Assembly (NCBI GenBank): GCA_031255655.1
Contig: JAIRSB010000058.1
Span: 1-14,102, forward strand
Source of the DNA: Spirochaetaceae bacterium
GTDB taxonomy: Bacteria; Spirochaetota; Spirochaetia; Treponematales; Breznakiellaceae
Length of the DNA stretch: 14,102 nucleotides
Direction of reading: 5' to 3'
This document shows, piece after piece, positions 7,051 through 13,160 of the stretch. The position numbers and the translations under genes were made by a program. Numbering within the stretch: position 1 is the stretch's first letter; each line of letters starts with the position of its first letter. Below the pieces are notes generated by a model. That model saw only the letters and a list, made by a program, of their open reading frames with translations, had not been told where the DNA came from and ran no database searches.

Positions 7051-9144
7051 TCATCTTATTTTGAAACGCTTAATGTCGTGATCCAGAGTATCCAACCCTT
7101 TCGAGTTCCGCTCCACAGACTCGCCTGCCTGCCGCGACGCCTCGAACACCAAATCCGCACTCTGCGCCACATCCCCGACTTTATGCTGAATCTTATCACT
7201 CATATCGGACAACTGCCGTGAAGTACGCCGCGCCGCGTCCGTCTCTTCCTTTATATTCACCGCTTCCTGTTTAACATCCCGCGTTATATCGCGTATCTTT
7301 TTAAGCCCTTCATGCGCCTGACCCGAACGGAGAGACTGTTCCGTAACGGCAGATTTAATACGCGATATGATTTCACTGCTGCCTACAATCAGGGAGTTCG
7401 TCTGCGCGTAGGCGCTTTCAATGCGAGCCGATACAGCGCTGACTTCGTCAATCCGTTTCTTTATCTGCGCCAACGTTCCGCCGGAACTCTTTGCCTGATT
7501 CGTCGATGTTTCCGCCAGTTTCCGTATCTCTCCGGAAACTACAGAAAATCCCTTCCCGGACTCCCCGGCATGAGCCGCTTCGATGGCCGCGTTCATAGCC
7601 AGCAGATTCGTCTCTTCCGCTACATTGCTGATGATTTTATTCATTCCGGCAAGCGTTTCCGAATCCTGCCCTATCTGCCCGACCGCCTCCGTTGACTGCG
7701 CTATCTGTTCGTGCTCAGTTTTGGAACTCTCGACAAGACGCAGTATATGGTCGTTCAAACTTATTATTTGCTCCTCGATTTCCCTGTTGTGCCGTATCAT
7801 AGCCTCTATCGCCTCTGAGGACGAGTTTATCTGCGAAGATTGTTCGTTAATCAGAGAGTTAAGAGCGTGTATTTTGTCGTCAATCTGGGCCACCGTCTGC
7901 CCCATCAGCGAGGCTTCTTCCTTTACTTGGGCATCTACTTCGTGGATAAGGCGTGTAATTTTCGAAGCTGCACTGGAGGATTTGTCCATGACGCGCTTTA
8001 GCTCGGAGTCGCTTGAGCGCATACGCTCGAAAGAGGCGGCTATGTTTTTCACAAGGCCGGAAATGTGCTCGTTTATGGCGTTAAAGCCCGCCGAAAGCCC
8101 GGCAGCCTCCGCGGCGACGTAGTCCGGCGCTTCGCCGGAAAAATTCCCGTTAGCAATCACGGTGGAGTAGGATGCGAGGTAGCGCAGCGGCTTGACGATG
8201 ATGCCGCTTAGAGCTATAGCGGCTATGGCGGAGGCGATGAGCAGTATAATGCCGGTAACAAGCGCGCGGATTAAAAGAGTGTTCGCGCCGGCGAAGATAA
8301 CCTCCGCCGGAAGCGTAGAAACAAGTATCCAGCCGGACTGCGGTATCAGCGAGGACGAGACGAATACATCGCTGTCCATTGCAGAAAAAGAGGCGGAAGT
8401 GAGTATATCGGAGCGGTATTTTTCCAGCGCGCCGCCATCCCATTCAGCAAAGAAATCTTTCTGCATGACGGCGCTTTCATCGCTGTTGGTTATGAAAAGC
8501 CCGTCTTTTGTTATGAGCCATGTCTGCTGCCCGGGCAGGCTTCTGTTTTCTTCCAGCATACTGCCCAGCGAGGCTATGGAAACGTTTTCCGAAACCACGC
8601 CTAAGTCCCGCCCGTCCGTATCGTACACGGTTCTGGCCATGGCAAAGATAAGTTTACCGGTAGCGGCGTCAATGTAAGGCAGCGTAAAGGCAACTTTGCC
8701 CCGCGCTTTTTTCGCATCGTTATACCATGAACGTTCAAGGTTGTTCCATGACTGGGCCGGTATCCATCCCGTACTGGCCGCGCAGTAGCCGCCCGGCGCG
8801 TTCCAGCGGACATTGTTCGTGCTGTATATCATAAGCACGTTTGAGAGCGTCGCTTGCATTGCATCAAAATAGTCGCTTAAACCGTCCCGGTCGACGCGGG
8901 CTTCCCGCATATAGGGAATGGAACCGATTACAGTGTGTTCCAGCAGTGCGACGTGCGAAGCTATTATATCCGCCACGCGGCCGCTCATGCGGGCTACATT
9001 TTCTTCTGTCGCGGCGGTCATTTGCGTCCGTGAGATTTCGCGCATATTTATGAATGACATTGTGGATAAAACCGCTGTTACAAGGGCAGTTATTGTAAGG
9101 CACACGACGGTAACCATGAACGCGAAAGATAATTTCACTTTCAT
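7051..9144 (-). CDS. Methyl-accepting chemotaxis protein with double-Cache sensor
   Basis: Encodes 697 residues from the ATG at 9144. An open frame continues upstream to 9486, but those 114 residues have no receptor features, and starting there would bury the first membrane segment. Membrane segments are at about 8-31 and 289-313. Between them lies a periplasmic ligand domain of about 255 residues that looks like dCache_1. HAMP follows at about 314-366, then a long coiled coil. The conserved signalling tip is at about 510-545 (EETNLLAMNAAIEAAHAGE, KGFSVV, IRKLAE), which contacts CheA and CheW. R138, W140, Y141, Y157 and D159 resemble the amino-acid-binding motif of Cache receptors. The second Asp of that motif appears to be N187. 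No CheR-binding tail is seen. It is the first gene of the - strand group, and no clear Shine-Dalgarno is visible. Confidence 0.92.
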   Translation of the reverse strand: MKVKLSFAFMVTVVCLTITALVTAVLSTMSFINMREISRTQMTAATEENVARMSGRVADIIASHVALLEHTVIGSIPYMREARVDRDGLSDYFDAMQATLSNVLMIYSTNNVRWNAPGGYCAASTGWIPAQSWNNLERSWYNDAKKARGKVAFTLPYIDAATGKLIFAMARTVYDTDGRDLGVVSENVSIASLGSMLEENRSLPGQQTWLITKDGLFITNSDESAVMQKDFFAEWDGGALEKYRSDILTSASFSAMDSDVFVSSSLIPQSGWILVSTLPAEVIFAGANTLLIRALVTGIILLIASAIAAIALSGIIVKPLRYLASYSTVIANGNFSGEAPDYVAAEAAGLSAGFNAINEHISGLVKNIAASFERMRSSDSELKRVMDKSSSAASKITRLIHEVDAQVKEEASLMGQTVAQIDDKIHALNSLINEQSSQINSSSEAIEAMIRHNREIEEQIISLNDHILRLVESSKTEHEQIAQSTEAVGQIGQDSETLAGMNKIISNVAEETNLLAMNAAIEAAHAGESGKGFSVVSGEIRKLAETSTNQAKSSGGTLAQIKKRIDEVSAVSARIESAYAQTNSLIVGSSEIISRIKSAVTEQSLRSGQAHEGLKKIRDITRDVKQEAVNIKEETDAARRTSRQLSDMSDKIQHKVGDVAQSADLVFEASRQAGESVERNSKGLDTLDHDIKRFKIR

Positions 9145-9153
9145 ATTGTAAAA

Positions 9154-9182
9154 ATTATGGCATAGCAACGGCTTTTCCGCAA
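9154..9182 (-). promoter_or_regulatory. candidate promoter of the chemoreceptor gene
   Basis: On the - strand, TTGCGG (9177-9182) and CATAAT (9154-9159, 5 of 6 to TATAAT) are separated by 17 bases and end nine bases before the ATG at 9144. Together with the missing Shine-Dalgarno this suggests a very short leader. The -35 match is weak (3 of 6), so this is tentative. A flagellar or other alternative sigma factor promoter is also possible. Confidence 0.3.
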
Positions 9183-9223
9183 GTGCACCGGGCCGGTTGC
9201 TCCCTTGCCGCCGCCGTGTCAAA

Positions 9224-9436
9224 ATGAAGTGCATGGTATTTATCATCACATTCAGCCAGTCGGCGTTTAAGCATGGGATTTCCGAAGATGACATCAGGCG
9301 GGCGTTTGCGCTCAAACTTTTTGACCATCCCATTGAAGGGGAGTAAGAAAAGAACCTGCTTATCGGCTTTGATAAGCGGGCCAACCTGATTGAACTGTTG
9401 TATAATGTTATTGATGATGACACGTTCCATGATTGA
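9224..9436 (+). pseudogene. Decayed small toxin-like gene (HGIS-EDDIRRAF family)
   Basis: One frame reads from the ATG at 9224 as MKCMVFIITFSQSAFKHGIS, then EDDIRRAFALKLFDHPIEGE. It then meets TAA at 9344-9346 and continues in the same frame as EKNLLIGFDKRANLIELLYN, VIDDDTFHD, to TGA at 9434. The joined frame is a coherent 70-residue protein. It resembles small BrnT/DUF4258-like toxins that start with a His-Gly-Ile-Ser-Glu helix and end with a beta-rich GFD ... NLIE ... YNVI segment. I recall similar proteins from treponemes, but this is memory, not a search. The TAA sits where a sense codon is expected, so the gene appears dead by nonsense mutation, and its C-terminus is also shorter than I expect. 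No intact antitoxin is seen downstream. Confidence 0.5.
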
Positions 9437-9787
9437 CGGAAGAAAAATGTGACGTGCTGGACGAGTTTGGACGCGGAACACACCAAAGATTGGCAGGAGC
9501 AAGAGAGGTTTTGTTACGCGGCGCATGGAGGCTTATACGGTAGAAGTAGACAAGCTGACTGCCACGTGGTTTCGCGCCAAGCGGGAGGTTACACACAAAT
9601 CCGTCATGCAGATTATTGGCGAGTTGGTGCGCGAGAAGATAGGTACGGTGTAACAAAACCCGCCGCGGCGGCGCACATTCCACCTGAAGTACGTCAGCCC
9701 AATGCGGAGCATTGGGCCCGCCACCAGATGCTTGACGCTTTGATGACGCTGTATTATACTGTCTAGGTTGTTGCGACAGCGCCGCGG
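9437..9787. other. Degenerate stretch with short overlapping frames, no convincing gene
   Basis: This stretch follows the decayed toxin-like gene. Several short + strand frames are open. One starts with ATG at 9525 and ends at 9653 (42 residues, MEAYTVEVDKLTATWF and so on); it is protein-like but has no Shine-Dalgarno at a good distance. Another runs from about 9435, where TTGACGGAAGAAAAATG reads LTEEKC, into DVLDEFGR, a little like the N-terminus of a Nudix hydrolase, but stops after about 35 codons. A third runs to TAG at 9764. The frames change with no single one continuing, as expected for gene remnants. A 9-bp inverted repeat lies at 9697-9717 and a terminator at 9788. Confidence 0.35.
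9697..9717. repeat. Perfect 9-bp inverted repeat with 3-base loop
   Basis: GCCCAATGC at 9697-9705 is exactly complementary to GCATTGGGC at 9709-9717, separated by GGA. No T-run follows on either strand, so it is unlikely to be a terminator. It may be a small repetitive extragenic element or a protein-binding site; copies elsewhere in the genome would show which. Confidence 0.45.
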
Positions 9788-9812
9788 AACGCCCTTGAGG
9801 GCGTTTATTTTT
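9788..9812 (+). terminator. Intrinsic terminator
   Basis: AACGCCC at 9788-9794 pairs exactly with GGGCGTT at 9799-9805 around a TTGA loop, followed by TATTTTT. This is the classic form for termination of + strand transcription. On the other strand no T-run follows, so it is one-directional. It shows that a + strand transcription unit once ended here, fitting the decayed toxin-like gene upstream. It also insulates the island that follows. Confidence 0.8.
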
Positions 9813-9893
9813 GCTTCGTTTACAGAAGCACGTAAAGAGGTATCTAGAAAAATGCGACAGAGTATTTCTCATATCAAAAAATCGGGTAATTTA

Positions 9894-9911
9894 CCCCCCC
9901 CCCCCCCCCCC
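9894..9911. repeat. Poly-C tract of 18 bases upstream of the radical SAM promoter
   Basis: Eighteen consecutive C occur in otherwise AT-rich DNA, 48 bases upstream of the candidate -35 box at 9960. Homopolymeric G/C tracts of this size change length by slippage during replication. In T. pallidum, poly-G tracts upstream of promoters are known to alter expression as they change length. Here the tract lies outside any open frame that I would call a gene. The exact count may also be affected by sequencing error. Confidence 0.85.
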
Positions 9912-9959
9912 ATCTGCAACACATTTTTTATGTTAAGCTAATTCGTTTTTCCTATAAAA

Positions 9960-9988
9960 TTGCAATATTTCTAATATATTTCTATAAT
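9960..9988 (+). promoter_or_regulatory. sigma70-type promoter for the radical SAM unit
   Basis: TTGCAA (9960-9965, 4 of 6 to TTGACA) is followed after exactly 17 bases by a perfect TATAAT (9983-9988). The spacer is AT-rich. Transcription would start near 9995, giving a leader of about 195 bases before the radical SAM ATG, or about 15 bases before the small frame at 10010. This is the best promoter match in the window, although AT-rich DNA raises the chance of a random match. Confidence 0.55.
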
Positions 9989-10009
9989 TTTTTGCCCCAG
10001 CAGTTATTT

Positions 10010-10201
10010 ATGAATATATCCTCAGTTCATATTAAAGGAAAAATAACTGCGGAGAAAACAGATGAATTGCTAATCTCAAATAGAATATGCCAACAACTTC
10101 AAGTGGCAATGGAAACAAAAAGCTCGGACTTTTCGACAGTTATTATTCTGATTCTGACGCTTGACCCATCAAAGAATTTTAGGAGTATGTTATGTTTGTA
10201 A
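10010..10201 (+). CDS. Possible small protein upstream of the radical SAM gene
   Basis: An open frame of 63 codons starts with ATG and ends ten bases into the radical SAM gene (MNISSVHIKGKITAEKTDEL at the start, RSMLCL at the end). It begins about 15 bases after the predicted transcription start. I do not recognise the product. No Shine-Dalgarno precedes the ATG, and the frame could be chance or a gene remnant in AT-rich DNA. Its overlap with the next gene would allow translational coupling. Small proteins just before radical SAM genes are sometimes peptide substrates of the enzyme, but no Gly-Gly site, core repeat or other precursor mark is visible, so that reading is speculative. Confidence 0.25.
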   Translation: MNISSVHIKGKITAEKTDELLISNRICQQLQVAMETKSSDFSTVIILILTLDPSKNFRSMLCL

Positions 10202-11112
10202 AACAAATAATAAATTCGTTGTATACAAATTTGAAAGGTGGGATATTATTTAAAATTTCGCATTCATTTATTTATTGGGCTCATCATTTAAGCAGGATGC
10301 AAATGAAATTTCTTTACACATTAACTGCTAATATCTATATGCTATATCTTGAAATTGTAACAACTACAAGATGTACCTTAAAATGCAAGCATTGTATAGG
10401 AGATATCCCTGAAATTAAAGCAAATGAACAATACTCAATGTCTTTTGAAGAATATAAAAATTATTTGGATAACCTGTTAAAAAATATTAAAAGATTAAGA
10501 CTGGTAAGGATATTGGGCGGTGAGCCTTTGCTTAATAAAGATATAGATAAAATAATAGAATATACACTGAAACAAACAAAAATTAAACAGGTATATCTGG
10601 TAACAAACGCCACTGTAATGTTGTCCGACAGTGTTGTTTCAGCATTAAAAAAATATCCCAAAAAATCAACTGTTGATATTTCAAATTACAGCGCTAATAA
10701 AGATTTACTGTCAAGATTAAAAATCAAAGAAATTGTTGAAATATGCAACAGAAATAACATAACGGTTAATTGTCCGGAAAGTTATTTATGGAATCCAGTA
10801 TCGCCAGTAAAATATCATGAAAGAAATACAGAAGAGAATAGAAGATATTATAGGAATTGTGCTAGTTTATGCGTTGGCATGCATAAACTGCCTGATGGAA
10901 GCGCGGCAGTATTTCCATGTCTTAGAGCGGGAACACTGCTTTTACGTAAAATTGGCAATCAGATAGAAAAGAAAGACTATTTTATACTCAACAATAATTT
11001 ACAAAAAGAAGAAATTTTAAATTTTCATTTGAATGAAGATTTTGATGCTTGTAGATATTGTAATTTTTTGAAAGATAAAAGAAAACAAGTGATACCAGCA
11101 ATACAAAAATAA
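10192..11112 (+). CDS. Radical SAM protein with C-terminal extra-cluster cysteines
   Basis: Encodes 306 residues. The CxxxCxxC motif is C61-TLK-C65-KH-C68, which holds the [4Fe-4S] cluster that cleaves S-adenosylmethionine. GGEPLLN at 109-115 is the usual SAM-contact motif of the partial TIM barrel. After residue 220 come C223, C227, C243, C287 and C290, a SPASM- or twitch-like set that could bind one auxiliary cluster. Such architecture occurs in enzymes that modify peptides, proteins or carbohydrates; the substrate here cannot be told. AGGAG at 10181-10185, six bases before the ATG, fixes the start, so the N-terminal 55 residues before the barrel are real. Base composition and Lys/Ile/Asn-rich coding differ sharply from the flanking genes, a sign of transfer. 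It has no obvious partner gene. Confidence 0.9.
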   Translation: MFVKQIINSLYTNLKGGILFKISHSFIYWAHHLSRMQMKFLYTLTANIYMLYLEIVTTTRCTLKCKHCIGDIPEIKANEQYSMSFEEYKNYLDNLLKNIKRLRLVRILGGEPLLNKDIDKIIEYTLKQTKIKQVYLVTNATVMLSDSVVSALKKYPKKSTVDISNYSANKDLLSRLKIKEIVEICNRNNITVNCPESYLWNPVSPVKYHERNTEENRRYYRNCASLCVGMHKLPDGSAAVFPCLRAGTLLLRKIGNQIEKKDYFILNNNLQKEEILNFHLNEDFDACRYCNFLKDKRKQVIPAIQK

Positions 11113-11113
11113 A

Positions 11114-11154
11114 TCCCCGCCGTAAACTGGCAGGGTAACCCATGGTTGCGGGGA
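11114..11154. repeat. Stem-loop directly after the radical SAM stop
   Basis: TCCCCGC at 11114-11120 pairs exactly with GCGGGGA at 11148-11154. Inside the loop, GGGTAACCC at 11133-11141 can fold back on itself. It begins two bases after the radical SAM stop codon and coincides with the sharp switch from AT-rich to GC-richer DNA. No T-run follows, so it is not a standard terminator, but it could protect the 3' end or mark the island boundary. Confidence 0.35.
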
Positions 11155-11420
11155 ATGGAATATAGCGATTTCCCTTGTCGGCGGCATCCGTGGCGGTAAT
11201 ACTGAGCGCGTGCCCTATGGTGGAAGGCGGGGCATCTTCGAGAAAAGGCGGCGACGCGCCGGAGTAAGACGGCACATCGCCAGGCGCACCGTTGAACCCC
11301 TAAATCCCAGCGATAAGCGCATCCGACGGACAAATAACCGTAGTATGGACGGCAGTTGACGGGGCTGCTTCCTATAACCTGTATTAAGGCACGAGCGAAA
11401 CTTGCCCGGAAAGCCCGCAG

Positions 11421-11453
11421 ATAAGCGGCATAAGCGGAGCATCTTCCGCTTAT
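11421..11453. repeat. Tandem ATAAGCGG repeat and hairpin at the end of the TetR gene
   Basis: ATAAGCGG occurs twice in a row (11421-11428 and 11430-11437). The second copy, as ATAAGCGGA at 11430-11438, pairs exactly with TCCGCTTAT at 11445-11453 around a six-base loop. The hairpin abuts the TetR stop. Only a weak T-rich stretch follows on the + strand and none on the - strand. It may end transcription from one or both converging sides, but it is not a textbook terminator. Confidence 0.4.
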
Positions 11454-12065
11454 TCATTCTTTGCTTATACGAATAACTATATTGGGAATATTGCGGTAAA
11501 GCACTTCCTTTGGGATAGTCATGGCATTAAGCATAGAAATAAATTTATCCACACCCAGAGGCATATCAGTTAGAAACCAGTCTAAAAACACCCTTAGGCA
11601 GCCGGTGATTTGGTAGCAGATTTTATAACGGCATATCGAATATTCTTCTTTCGATAATTTCCCTTTAAACAGTTCGACTAAGGAAAGTGGGAATTCCTGT
11701 ACTTCCTGTAGAATACGATTTTTAATATAGGCGGTAGACAATATTTTTTTTAACATATTACGGCGTTCAATCATATAGATATAATTAAACATAAGAACAA
11801 TGTCGTTTTGATTTTCGGAATTTTGGTTTGTTTCAATTTTTAATAAATTTATATTCATGGTGTTTTTTACATACTCAAAAACGACATCATCTTTATCATC
11901 GTAGTTGCGGTAAAATGTTTGCCGCGCTATACCAGCCTTTTCTGTAATATCCGAAACAGTAATTTTTTCGTATGGTTTCTCGTCCATTAAAATCATAAGT
12001 GCCTCGGAAATCCATGAACGTGTTCTCTGGACTTGGCGGTGATTAGAACTTGTTTTTTGCAACAC
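11454..12065 (-). CDS. TetR/AcrR-family transcriptional regulator
   Basis: Encodes 203 residues. Residues about 14-60 form the TetR DNA-binding domain. The helix-turn-helix is TVSDITEKAGIARQTFYRNY near 36-55, followed by DDKDDVV, all highly typical. The C-terminal ligand domain is helical and contains GCLRVFLDWFLTDMP near 158-172, like the C-terminal domain of DhaS-type regulators. The effector cannot be predicted. The start is GTG at 12065, with AGGAG four bases upstream; the next codon, TTG, is seven bases from the same site and could be the real start. It is divergent from the two lipoprotein genes, and a palindrome in the shared promoter region suggests that it controls them and itself. 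Base composition is AT-rich relative to the housekeeping genes. Confidence 0.9.
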   Translation of the reverse strand: MLQKTSSNHRQVQRTRSWISEALMILMDEKPYEKITVSDITEKAGIARQTFYRNYDDKDDVVFEYVKNTMNINLLKIETNQNSENQNDIVLMFNYIYMIERRNMLKKILSTAYIKNRILQEVQEFPLSLVELFKGKLSKEEYSICRYKICYQITGCLRVFLDWFLTDMPLGVDKFISMLNAMTIPKEVLYRNIPNIVIRISKE

Positions 12066-12144
12066 TTTACTCCTTTTGTCAATTTATGGACGGATAGCTT
12101 CGTCTGTCTATTTTGAAGCCAAAATTCTTGACTTCCGATACCTT

Positions 12145-12174
12145 ATCATAATACATTTGTTCCGTCTTGTACAA
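12145..12174 (-). promoter_or_regulatory. candidate promoter of the TetR gene
   Basis: On the - strand TTGTAC (12169-12174) and TATGAT (12145-12150, 5 of 6 to TATAAT) are spaced by 18 bases. The -35 match is weak (3 of 6). The -10 overlaps a + strand CATAAT/TAATAC (12147-12154), which with TTGACT at 12128 gives a poorer promoter for the lipoprotein genes (spacer 13 or 15). Overlapping divergent promoters would allow one operator to control both directions. Confidence 0.35.
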
Positions 12175-12175
12175 G
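12166..12175. promoter_or_regulatory. Palindrome CTTGTACAAG, candidate TetR operator
   Basis: A perfect 10-bp palindrome lies in the 145-base gap between the divergent TetR and lipoprotein genes. It covers the candidate -35 box of the TetR gene and sits just downstream of the candidate -10 for the lipoprotein genes, where a bound repressor could block both. TetR-family operators are usually palindromes of 14-20 bases, so this short core is suggestive only. Confidence 0.4.
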
Positions 12176-12210
12176 TGTGGTATGAGAAATTTTTAGAAAC
12201 AGAGGTTTTT

Positions 12211-12552
12211 ATGATAATCAGAAAGAAATTACTGTATGTTTTTGCGGTAACGGTTGCGTTTTTACTCGCAACTATGACGGTTTCTTGCGCCAGTACAGGA
12301 AATTTTATGCCACTTGCCCAGGGGGAAGCGGTGCTTGGGACGGTTCAGGCAAATTTTGCGGCGCGTAACACGCTAAACGGCAGGGATGCATTGAATACAC
12401 AAGCATACATCAAACTGTTGGAAGCTGCGCAGGAAAAATACGGACGGGATGTCTCAATTGACATTCGGGACATTTTATGGGTTTCCGGTAAAGAAGTTGA
12501 TACACAAAACAAAGAATACGCCGCAACCGGTAAAGTAATCCGGGTTCAATGA
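12211..12552 (+). CDS. Small lipoprotein of unknown function
   Basis: Encodes 113 residues from the ATG at 12211, preceded by AGAGG five bases upstream. An open frame extends upstream to 12076, but that start would put 45 odd residues before a perfect signal peptide. The signal peptide has Arg-Lys-Lys at 4-6, a hydrophobic stretch and the lipobox TVSC with C26. The mature part is about 88 residues with an alternating pattern (VLGTVQANF, NTQAYIKLLEAAQEKYG, SIDIRDILWVSG, YAATGKVIRV), which looks like one small alpha/beta domain. I recall similar small lipoproteins in treponemes but know no function. Its stop overlaps the next start (ATGA), so the two are translationally coupled. The divergent TetR gene is its probable regulator. 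Confidence 0.8.
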   Translation: MIIRKKLLYVFAVTVAFLLATMTVSCASTGNFMPLAQGEAVLGTVQANFAARNTLNGRDALNTQAYIKLLEAAQEKYGRDVSIDIRDILWVSGKEVDTQNKEYAATGKVIRVQ

Positions 12553-13100
12553 AAATTATTCTACTGGTTTTGACGATATTACCAGCCCTGCTGTTCAATT
12601 CATGTGCGACATCAGGGCTGGCTACCCTCGCTCCGGAGGATGAACGCTATTACAAAATCACCTTTCTTGCATACGGAAGTGGAACCCTAGTTGAGGGGAA
12701 AAAATCCATAGCCGGACACGCTTCGGTTTCCATTGAACGTAACGGCATCTGGGGATTTTATCCGAGTACGCCGGGAAAACTTATAACAAAGAAAGGTAGA
12801 TTATCATACGAAACCGAATATCCGCGCACCCAGGAATATGTAGATTTTTTTGTTGACGAGCAAACGATGAATAATATATGGCTGTTGATACATCAATGGG
12901 AAAATAATCCCCCGTATTTTGCCATTCCCGTAAACGATTGTGTTGGTTTTATATACCGAGTGTGTAATACGATGGGATTGCGTTATAATCCGTTTGCTTT
13001 ATTGCCGACAAGCGCGATACGGGATATTCGTAATTTGAACAGTCGGCGCGCTACTTACCGTGAGTCGGCCACGCTGGCCTATGTAACAGCTTCTCCGTAA
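12549..13100 (+). CDS. Lipoprotein with possible permuted NlpC/papain-like fold
   Basis: Encodes 183 residues. The signal peptide ends in the lipobox FNSC with C19. In the mature part, GHASVSIE (H57) is followed about 70 residues later by VNDCVGFIYRVC (N129, D130, C131). A GHAS-type histidine strand ahead of a cysteine helix is the order found in circularly permuted papain-like proteins (YiiX/LRAT/PPPDE type), the reverse of standard NlpC/P60. H57 and C131 would then be the catalytic pair and act on an amide, peptide or lipid outside the cytoplasm. This is inference from motif order. The segment TQEYVDFFVDEQTMNNIWLL between them is a helix that also fits. Translation is coupled to the preceding lipoprotein gene by the ATGA overlap, which suggests that the two products work together. 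Confidence 0.8.
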   Translation: MKIILLVLTILPALLFNSCATSGLATLAPEDERYYKITFLAYGSGTLVEGKKSIAGHASVSIERNGIWGFYPSTPGKLITKKGRLSYETEYPRTQEYVDFFVDEQTMNNIWLLIHQWENNPPYFAIPVNDCVGFIYRVCNTMGLRYNPFALLPTSAIRDIRNLNSRRATYRESATLAYVTASP

Positions 13101-13160
13101 TACCGGAGCGCGGCGAAGAAAAACCGCTAAATAAAAAGGCGGTAAACTGGAGGATTTTAT

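Larger units (their letters stand above)
11113..11453. other. GC-richer degenerate stretch, probable gene remnant
   Basis: This 341-base gap between the convergent radical SAM and TetR genes has no convincing intact gene, although its composition resembles the coding DNA of the main genome. On the - strand a frame ending within the radical SAM gene reads protein-like text over 11113-11275 (PSYSGASPPFLEDAPPSTIG, HALSITATDAADKG, RYIPFPATMGYPAS). It is rich in Pro, Ser, Thr and Ala, as in an exported surface or Ig-like protein, and a stop lies just upstream of it at about 11300. Two other - strand frames overlap it with Arg/Leu-rich text typical of shadows. The best reading is the broken remainder of an exported protein gene. 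Confidence 0.35.

Noticed and set aside
9145..9486. 114-residue N-terminal extension of the chemoreceptor frame
   Set aside because: It has no receptor features and would place a long soluble segment before the first membrane helix. It overlaps the decayed + strand gene, so the ATG at 9144 is the better start.
9435..9540. Nudix hydrolase N-terminus in a short + strand frame
   Set aside because: Only about 14 residues look similar, the frame stops after about 35 codons and no Nudix box is present.
9894..9911. Poly-C tract as a CRISPR or repeat-array element
   Set aside because: It is a simple homopolymer; no repeat-spacer pattern was seen anywhere in the window.
12076..12210. 45-residue upstream extension of the small lipoprotein
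   Set aside because: The ATG at 12211 has a Shine-Dalgarno and starts a perfect lipoprotein signal peptide; the extension covers the divergent promoter region.
13081..13160. Terminator after the second lipoprotein gene
   Set aside because: CTCCG/CGGAG and ACCGC/GCGGT form only five-base stems without a T-run.
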